From Deltaproteobacteria bacterium (GTDB lineage: Bacteria; Desulfobacterota; GWC2-55-46): a stretch of 11,332 nt of DNA. Shown here in pieces: positions 6,327 through 11,332 of this stretch (positions are counted from its first letter, which is position 1; every line of letters begins with the position of its first letter). The notes under the pieces are model-generated. The model was not told the DNA's origin. It saw only the letters and a program-made list of their open reading frames with translations, and made no database searches. A program made the position numbers and the translations under genes. The stretch covers positions 1-11,332 of the forward strand of contig JACRNN010000156.1 of the NCBI GenBank assembly GCA_016234955.1. The letters run 5' to 3'.

Positions 6327-7114
6327 TACTTGACGATATCGTAAAGAATAAGAGAGAGGAAGTGGAGCGCCTCAAGATATACAAGGACATTGAGGGGCTC
6401 AAGGAGAGGATAAGAGAGGACTTCAGGCCTCCGCGCGATTTCCACGGGGCGCTCGCCCACAGGAGCGGCCCCAAATACATACGGATAATAGCCGAGGTCA
6501 AAAAGGCCTCCCCCTCCAGGGGCGTGATTAGAGAGGTCTTCATGCCCAACGACATCGCGCGCGTGTACCAGGCGAACGGGGCGGCGGCGGTCTCCATAGT
6601 GACCGAGGAGAAGTACTTCCAGGGCAGGCTCGACTACCTCACCACGATAAAGCACAACCTGAAGATCCCGGTGCTCAGGAAGGACTTCATATTCGACGAG
6701 TACCAGGTGTACGAGTCGAGGGCGGCCAGCGCCGACGCCATCCTGCTCATAGCCGCCATACTCGGTAAAGAGGAGCTCAAGGGCCTCATCGAGCTTGCCG
6801 GAAGCCTCGGCATGTCTACCCTCGTGGAGGTCCACGACGAAAAGGACCTTGAGGCCGCGCTCGTTGCCGGGGCGAAGATAATCGGGGTCAACAACAGGGA
6901 CTTGAAGACCTTTGAGACCGATATAGGGACGACCAGGCGGCTTGCGCCGCTTGTCCCCAAGGACAGGATACTCGTCTCGGAGAGCGGCATAAACACGATC
7001 GCGGACATCCTGTCGCTCAGAGAGGCGGGGGTCGACGCCTTCCTCATCGGAGAGGCCCTCGTGAGGGAGGAAGACATCGGCAAGAAACTCAAGGAGCTGA
7101 GGGGGATAGCCTGA
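6323..7114 (+). CDS. trpC: Indole-3-glycerol-phosphate synthase
   Basis: TrpC is a (beta/alpha)8-barrel enzyme that decarboxylates and cyclises CdRP to indole-3-glycerol phosphate. The 263 residues make a single-domain enzyme, not the TrpC-TrpF fusion of enteric bacteria. Catalytic elements are visible: AEVKKASPSRG (57-67) with K60, LRKDFI (118-123) with the general acid K120, E169 in LVEVHDE, GVNNRDL (188-194) and SESGI (219-223). The frame is open to 6086, but everything before the ATG at 6323 is trpD sequence read out of frame. The chosen start overlaps the trpD stop by 4 bp and gives the normal MILDDIVKNKREEVE opening. GAAGG about 13 nt upstream is a weak ribosome binding site, as expected for a coupled start. 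Confidence 0.98.
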   Translation: MILDDIVKNKREEVERLKIYKDIEGLKERIREDFRPPRDFHGALAHRSGPKYIRIIAEVKKASPSRGVIREVFMPNDIARVYQANGAAAVSIVTEEKYFQGRLDYLTTIKHNLKIPVLRKDFIFDEYQVYESRAASADAILLIAAILGKEELKGLIELAGSLGMSTLVEVHDEKDLEAALVAGAKIIGVNNRDLKTFETDIGTTRRLAPLVPKDRILVSESGINTIADILSLREAGVDAFLIGEALVREEDIGKKLKELRGIA

Positions 7115-7165
7115 GGGGGCTGACGGCCCTCTGGACGGGTTGCAGCGCCTTCCGGTACGCGGATA

Positions 7166-7831
7166 ATGAGCATCAGGGTCAAGATATGCGGCATAACCAG
7201 CATTGAGGACGCCTCGGTAGCCTTTGAAGGCGGGGCCGACGCCGTGGGTTTCATATTCTACAGGAAGAGCATTAGGTACATAACCCCTCTGGCGGCATCG
7301 AGGATAGTAGAGGGGCTCGGCCCGTTCATCACGACGGTCGGCGTCTTCGTCAACGAATCGCCTGATGAGATAAAGGCGGCGATAAGCGCCTCCGGCGTAG
7401 ACTGCGTGCAGTTCCACGGGGAAGAGAGTCCGCGGGACTGTCTCGGGTACGGCGTGGACGTGATAAAGGCTGTAAGGGTCAGGGACGGTAGCGACATAGA
7501 GCGGCTAAAGGACTTCCACGTGTCGGCCTATCTGCTCGACACATACCGCGAGGGGATGCACGGCGGCACGGGAGAGGCCTTTGACTGGGACATAGCCGTT
7601 GAGGCGAAGAGGTCGGGCAGGGTAATACTCTCAGGGGGGCTCGACCCGGATAACGTGGGAGAGGCCGTCAGGAGAGTGCGCCCATACGCGGTCGACGTGA
7701 GCTCCGGCGTCGAGTCTGCCCCAGGCAGGAAAGACCCGGACAAGGTATTGAGGTTCATAAAAGAGGCGCGGGCCGCGAGCGCGGACCGGGGGCCGGGAAT
7801 AGAGAGCGAGAACCATGGAAAAGACGCCTGA
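7166..7831 (+). CDS. trpF: Phosphoribosylanthranilate isomerase
   Basis: TrpF catalyses the Amadori rearrangement of phosphoribosylanthranilate to CdRP, feeding TrpC. The 221 residues form a stand-alone barrel with the catalytic C8 in KICGIT, FHGEES at 83-88, the catalytic D125 in LLDT, HGGTGEAFDW (132-141), the phosphate loop LSGGL (155-159) and DVSSGVE (177-183). The last ~18 residues (after RFIKEA) go beyond the usual barrel end, are polar and low in complexity, and overlap the first 17 bp of trpB. That extension probably persists only because it overlaps the next start. No strong ribosome binding site precedes the ATG; the 51-bp gap after trpC contains no in-frame alternative start. Confidence 0.97.
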   Translation: MSIRVKICGITSIEDASVAFEGGADAVGFIFYRKSIRYITPLAASRIVEGLGPFITTVGVFVNESPDEIKAAISASGVDCVQFHGEESPRDCLGYGVDVIKAVRVRDGSDIERLKDFHVSAYLLDTYREGMHGGTGEAFDWDIAVEAKRSGRVILSGGLDPDNVGEAVRRVRPYAVDVSSGVESAPGRKDPDKVLRFIKEARAASADRGPGIESENHGKDA

Positions 7832-9008
7832 CAGACTTGGACACTTCGGCCCATACGGCGGCAGGTACATTTCGGAGACGCTCATGCCGGCCGTCATGGA
7901 GCTTGAAGAGGCATATTTGAAGTGGAAAAAAGCCCCGGAGTTCAGGAAGGAGTTCGATTACTACCTGAGCGAATACGTCGGGAGGCCGACCCCGCTCTAC
8001 TTCGCGCAGAGGCTGACGAAGCTGGCCGGAGGGGCTAAAATATACCTCAAGAGGGAGGACCTCTGCCACACCGGCGCGCACAAGATAAACAACACCATAG
8101 GACAGATACTCCTTGCGAAGAGGATGGGAAAGACGCGCATCATCGCCGAGACGGGCGCGGGCCAGCACGGTGTGGCGACCGCCACGGTAGCCGCGATGTT
8201 CGGCCTCGAGTGCGAGATATACATGGGCGAGGACGACATAAAGAGGCAATCCCCGAACGTATTCAGGATGAAGCTCCTCGGGGCCAGGGTCACGCCCGTG
8301 ACCTCCGGGAGCCGTACCCTGAAGGACGCCATGAACGAGGCGCTCAGGGACTGGGTGACGAACGTCTACAACACCTTCTACATAATAGGGACCGTGGCCG
8401 GGCCGCATCCGTACCCGATGATGGTCAGGGACTTTCAATCGAGGATAGGGGTCGAGGCGCGCGCCCAGATAAAAAAGGCCATTGGAAGGCTCCCGGACCT
8501 CCTCGTCGCGTGCGTCGGAGGGGGGAGCAACTCAATCGGGCTCTTCCACCCGTTCCTCGACGATAAGAAGGTAAAGATGACCGGGGTAGAGGCCGGAGGC
8601 CGCGGCCGCGGTAGCGGCATGCACGCCGCCTCCATCAGCGGCGGCACCGTGGGGGTACTCCACGGCAACAAGACCTATCTCCTCCAGGACAGGTTCGGGC
8701 AGATAACGGACACCCACTCCATATCCGCCGGGCTCGATTACCCCGGCGTGGGCCCGGAGCACGCCTACCTCCACGACATTGGACGGGTCGAGTACGAAAC
8801 CATAACGGACAAAGAAGCCCTCCACGGCTTCAATGCCCTGACGCGGAGCGAGGGCATCATACCGGCGCTTGAGAGCTCGCACGCCGTAGCCTACGCGATG
8901 AAGGCCGCAAAGAGGCTCAAAAAAAGCTCCGTCATAATCGTGTCCCTCTCGGGCAGGGGGGACAAGGACCTCGACACCGTATCAAAGGCTTTCAACTACG
9001 AGCTGTAA
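7815..9008 (+). CDS. trpB: Tryptophan synthase beta chain
   Basis: TrpB is the PLP-dependent subunit that condenses indole, channelled from TrpA, with serine to form tryptophan. The 397 residues are typical of the major TrpB class that forms the alpha2-beta2 complex. The PLP lysine K90 lies in HTGAHKINN (85-93). AETGAGQHGVA (111-121) holds the catalytic glutamate E112. The PLP phosphate loop GGGSN is at 235-239, GVGPEHA at 311-317, and the pyridine-contact segment SLSGRGDKD at 377-385. One detail differs slightly from the common GGKG...GKHAA form: the loop reads GGRGRGSGMHAAS (261-273). This is a minor variation near the alpha-subunit side and need not affect activity. The start overlaps trpF by 17 bp, suggesting coupled translation. 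Confidence 0.98.
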   Translation: MEKTPDRLGHFGPYGGRYISETLMPAVMELEEAYLKWKKAPEFRKEFDYYLSEYVGRPTPLYFAQRLTKLAGGAKIYLKREDLCHTGAHKINNTIGQILLAKRMGKTRIIAETGAGQHGVATATVAAMFGLECEIYMGEDDIKRQSPNVFRMKLLGARVTPVTSGSRTLKDAMNEALRDWVTNVYNTFYIIGTVAGPHPYPMMVRDFQSRIGVEARAQIKKAIGRLPDLLVACVGGGSNSIGLFHPFLDDKKVKMTGVEAGGRGRGSGMHAASISGGTVGVLHGNKTYLLQDRFGQITDTHSISAGLDYPGVGPEHAYLHDIGRVEYETITDKEALHGFNALTRSEGIIPALESSHAVAYAMKAAKRLKKSSVIIVSLSGRGDKDLDTVSKAFNYEL

Positions 9009-9036
9009 TGCATGTTCACAGCTTGCTAAGCCCAAG

Positions 9037-9058
9037 CTTCGGGGAATCATACCCGAAG
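9037..9058 (+). other. Intercistronic hairpin between trpB and trpA
   Basis: CTTCGGG (9037-9043) and CCCGAAG (9052-9058) form a perfect 7-bp stem with an 8-nt loop in the 93-bp trpB-trpA gap. No T-run follows (GAAACATTAAAG), so it is not an obvious intrinsic terminator. An RNA-processing or stability element is possible. The sequence after it (GGAAACATTAAAG) weakly recalls the GGAACGTTAAAA repeat but is too diverged to claim. Confidence 0.45.
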
Positions 9059-9101
9059 GAAACATTAAAGACGTGAAATCCGCATTACTGAAAGACAATC
9101 G

Positions 9102-9920
9102 ATGAAGCAGAGCGGTCAGAAAAAGACGAACAGGATAACGCGGACGTTCGAGGGACTGAGGGAGAAGGGCGAGAAGGCCCTGATAACCTTCATAACCGCC
9201 GGAGACCCGGACCTTCAAACCACGAGGGATCTGATATTCGCCCTCGAACGGGCCGGGGCCGACATCATCGAGCTCGGCATACCCTTTTCAGATCCCATGG
9301 CGGACGGCCCGACCATACAGGCGTCCTCGGAACGCGCCATCAAGGCAGGCACCCACCTGACGGACGTGCTGGCCCTCGTAAGAGAGGTCAGGGAAAAGAG
9401 CGAGGTTCCCATCGTGCTCTTCGGCTACTATAACCCCGTATTCAAGTTCGGCCTCAAGAGGTTCGCGAAGGACGTAAAGGCCGCCGGGGCCGACGGCGTA
9501 TTGATAGTGGACCTGCCGGCCGAGGAGGCCGGAGAGCTCAAGGAAGAGCTCGACAGGGAGGGCGTGGACCTCATATTCCTCCTCACCCCGACGAGCACGG
9601 AGGAGCGGATAAGGCTCATCTCCGGCAAGGCCTCCGGCTTCATCTACTATATAAGCGTAACCGGGGTCACGGGCGCGAGAAAGGGCCTCTCAGGCAAGGT
9701 CCACGGCTACGTGAAGAGGGTCAAACGCTTCACAAACCTGCCAGTTGGCGTGGGCTTCGGCATATCTAACCCGGCACAGGCAAAAGAGGCATGCAGGCAC
9801 GCCGACGGGGTCGTCGTCGGGAGCGCCATAGTGAACCTGATAGCGAAGAGGGGCCCGGACCTCCTCAAAGAGGTCGGCGGTTTTGTCTCCGGGCTGAAAA
9901 GAGGCATCGCGCGGAAGTAG
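9102..9920 (+). CDS. trpA: Tryptophan synthase alpha chain
   Basis: TrpA cleaves indole-3-glycerol phosphate to indole and glyceraldehyde-3-phosphate and passes indole through a tunnel to TrpB. The 272 residues match family length. The catalytic acids are E57 (in IELGIPFSDP) and D68 (in MADGP). YYISVTGVTGAR (182-193) and the phosphate-site segments GVGFGI (216-221) and GSAIV (240-244) are present. The ATG at 9102 gives a slightly long, basic N-terminus (MKQSGQKKTNR) before the usual RITRTFEGLREKG. The ribosome binding site is weak (GAAAGA about 9 nt upstream). The 93-bp gap after trpB is unusual because trpB and trpA are often adjacent or overlapping; the gap contains a hairpin. It is the last gene of the operon; no clear terminator follows. 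Confidence 0.98.
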   Translation: MKQSGQKKTNRITRTFEGLREKGEKALITFITAGDPDLQTTRDLIFALERAGADIIELGIPFSDPMADGPTIQASSERAIKAGTHLTDVLALVREVREKSEVPIVLFGYYNPVFKFGLKRFAKDVKAAGADGVLIVDLPAEEAGELKEELDREGVDLIFLLTPTSTEERIRLISGKASGFIYYISVTGVTGARKGLSGKVHGYVKRVKRFTNLPVGVGFGISNPAQAKEACRHADGVVVGSAIVNLIAKRGPDLLKEVGGFVSGLKRGIARK

Positions 9921-10121
9921 GGGCGGGGGGCTTTCAGGGGGATCTCGAAACAGCAACGCAGACACGGAGACGCCACAGGGTCTGCGGCGTGTCGCAGGAA
10001 CGCCAGGAGGATACCTTTTTACCGTATGGGTGAAAAAAGGCAAATATCCGGAACGGCTTCTTGCCCCAGGGGGGCTGATGCACGGGGCCGGGACGCGGGG
10101 ATTAGAAAGAGGCTCGATATC
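9921..10121 (+). other. Non-coding gap after trpA with an inverted repeat and a stray Shine-Dalgarno
   Basis: I see no gene here. CGCAGAC (9957-9963) and GTCTGCG (9980-9986) form a perfect 7-bp stem with a 16-nt loop, and GACAC/GTGTC plus CGCC/GGCG offer a competing fold. No T-run follows directly; CTTTTT is at 10015-10020. AGGAGG at 10005-10010 is a perfect ribosome binding site, but the nearest start in the right sense is an ATG at 10026, 15 nt away. No promoter with good spacing was found. Confidence 0.45.
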
Positions 10122-11332
10122 ATGGCTATCGAGCTTGAGATATACAGGGAGATAGACTCTCTTGCGGTCTCCGGCCGCGGGAGGCGGTCAATCCTCAACC
10201 GGATTATGGACTACGCGCTGAAGGCGACTGACGCCGGCTCAGGCACGCTCTATCTCGTCAAGGACAAAGACCTCTGCTTCGAGGCCGCCAAGGGCCCCGG
10301 CGCGAAAAAGCTCAAGGGGTTGAGGATGAGGGCCGGCTCCGGCATAGCGGGGCTGGTGGCGAGGACAGGCAGGCCTTACATAAGCGCCGACCTCGGGAAA
10401 GACAGGGCCTGGGCCGGCATAAGCGTATCGAAGGCCCGCAACATGCTCGCCGTGCCGCTCAAGGTCAAGAGGAAGGCGGCGGGCGTCATAGAGGTGATGG
10501 ACAAGGCCGGCGGCGCTCCGTTCACAAAGGCCGATCTTGGCACGCTGACGTCGCTCGCAAACCACTTCTCCCTCATACTGGAGAGGGCGGCGATGGTCGC
10601 CGAGCTTGAGGCAAGGGTCGCGCAGTTCTCAACGCTCAATGAAGTGAGCGCGTTGCTGAACTCGACCCTCGACCGGCGCACCGTAAGGCGCAGGGCCATG
10701 GAGGCGATAACCGGGCTCATGCGCGCGGAGGCCGGCTCCCTCCTGCTCGTGGACGAAAAATCCGGCCAGCTATACTTCGAGGTCGCGCTCGGGAAAAAGG
10801 GCGCTCAGGTAAAACAGATCCGCCTTGATACCGGCGAAGGCATAGCCGGGTGGGTCGCCAAACACGGCCGCCCGCTCGTCATACCGGACGCGGCGCGCGA
10901 CAGGAGGTTCTCGGCCAGGGCCGACCAGAAGAGCAGGTTCAAGACAAGGGACATGGTCTGCGTACCGGTCAAGATAAAAGGCCGGGTGGCCGGCGTCCTC
11001 CAGGCGATAAACAGGCGCGAAGGTTCCTTCGGCGCCGAGGACGTGAAGCTCTTCGGGCTGTTTTCAAACCAGGTGGCCGTCGCGCTCGACAACGCGCGGC
11101 TTTACGAAGAGCTGATGGAGACGTTCTACGACACCTCCGGGGCGCTCGCCGAGGCCATAGAGAAGAGGGACCCGTATACCGGCGGGCATACCAGGCGCGT
11201 CATGGACTTCAGCCTCGCGATAGCCGGGAACCTCGGCTTAAGCGGCACGGAGATCGAGCTGGTGAAGCTCTCGGCCCTGCTCCACGACGTCGGCAAGATA
11301 GGCGTGGAGGACTGCATATTGAGGAAAGAGGG
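10122..11332 (+). CDS. GAF-GAF-HD-GYP signalling protein, probable cyclic-di-GMP phosphodiesterase (3' end outside window)
   Basis: This is probably a cytoplasmic sensor that binds a small ligand through GAF domains and hydrolyses cyclic-di-GMP with an HD-GYP domain. The visible 403 residues contain GAF 1 (about 20-155, ending in AVPLKVKRKAAGVIEVMDK and the GAPFTKADLGTL helix) and a connecting helix (about 155-178). GAF 2 (about 178-328) has AGSLLLVDEKSGQLYF, GEGIAGWVAKHGRPLVIPD and VPVKIKGRVAGVLQAINR. The start of an HD-GYP domain follows, with GGHTRRV (H356) and the metal-binding pair H388-D389 in LLHDVGKIGVED. The GYP motif itself lies beyond the window, so the HD-GYP assignment rests on the HTRRV and HDVGKIG signatures. 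I chose the ATG at 10122 because AAAGAGG sits 9 nt upstream. An in-frame ATG at 10026 would add 32 poorly conserved-looking residues. It follows trpA by 201 bp and need not belong to the operon. Confidence 0.93.
   Translation, partial: MAIELEIYREIDSLAVSGRGRRSILNRIMDYALKATDAGSGTLYLVKDKDLCFEAAKGPGAKKLKGLRMRAGSGIAGLVARTGRPYISADLGKDRAWAGISVSKARNMLAVPLKVKRKAAGVIEVMDKAGGAPFTKADLGTLTSLANHFSLILERAAMVAELEARVAQFSTLNEVSALLNSTLDRRTVRRRAMEAITGLMRAEAGSLLLVDEKSGQLYFEVALGKKGAQVKQIRLDTGEGIAGWVAKHGRPLVIPDAARDRRFSARADQKSRFKTRDMVCVPVKIKGRVAGVLQAINRREGSFGAEDVKLFGLFSNQVAVALDNARLYEELMETFYDTSGALAEAIEKRDPYTGGHTRRVMDFSLAIAGNLGLSGTEIELVKLSALLHDVGKIGVEDCILRKE

Noticed and set aside
5897..7417. 506-residue antisense open frame across trpD-trpC-trpF
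   Set aside because: It is opposite to three well-supported genes, has an Arg/Tyr/Leu-rich composition from GC-skewed complementary codons, and shows no domain signature. The same applies to other long antisense frames such as 3334-4164 and 7755-8438.
9008..9076. 22-codon frame starting at TAATG after trpB
   Set aside because: It has no ribosome binding site of its own beyond the overlap, encodes no recognisable peptide, and its sequence is better explained by the 9037-9058 hairpin.
10026..10121. Alternative ATG start of the HD-GYP protein
   Set aside because: The only strong Shine-Dalgarno upstream is 15 nt away, and the extra 32 residues look unlike structured protein; AAAGAGG with a 9-nt spacer favours 10122. 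Not excluded.

Overview
The window is a GC-rich bacterial chromosomal segment with very strong use of ATA (Ile) and AGG (Arg) codons. It carries a sigma-54-type two-component system, a complete tryptophan operon and the start of a GAF/HD-GYP signalling protein. This mix suggests a Gram-negative, probably environmental bacterium of the Desulfobacterota/Nitrospirota kind. That assignment is inference from gene content and codon style, not a placement.

Layout. On the minus strand, a membrane histidine kinase (2614 to 1145) is followed by an NtrC-family response regulator (951 to beyond the left edge). Their 193-bp spacer is built from about 3.5 degenerate copies of a ~50-bp repeat containing terminator-like hairpins. 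The divergent 428-bp gap (2615-3042) is AT-rich. It holds two nested inverted-repeat elements without coding capacity: an inner 166-bp one with 17-bp terminal repeats and a TTAG target duplication, inside an outer one with 18-bp terminal repeats. After them come promoter-like sequences and a pair of mutually exclusive hairpins before trpE.

On the plus strand, trpE-trpG-trpD-trpC-trpF-trpB-trpA (3043-9920) encode every enzyme from chorismate to tryptophan as separate, unfused, intact genes with their key catalytic residues. trpD/trpC overlap by 4 bp and trpF/trpB by 17 bp. Gaps of 62 bp (E-G), 150 bp (G-D), 51 bp (C-F) and 93 bp (B-A) separate the others, and several contain repeat-derived or hairpin sequence. 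After a ~200-bp non-coding gap, a two-GAF plus HD-GYP protein begins at 10122 and runs off the right edge.

How they work together. TrpE/TrpG make anthranilate, TrpD adds phosphoribose, TrpF isomerises, TrpC closes the indole ring, and TrpA/TrpB make tryptophan. The flanking kinase/regulator and HD-GYP genes are signalling genes with no visible link to tryptophan.

I see no new enzymatic system. The less ordinary content is the repeat landscape: a terminator-like repeat shared between two operons, a nested MITE pair upstream of trpE, and a third copy of the outer element's end that supplies the ribosome binding site of trpD.
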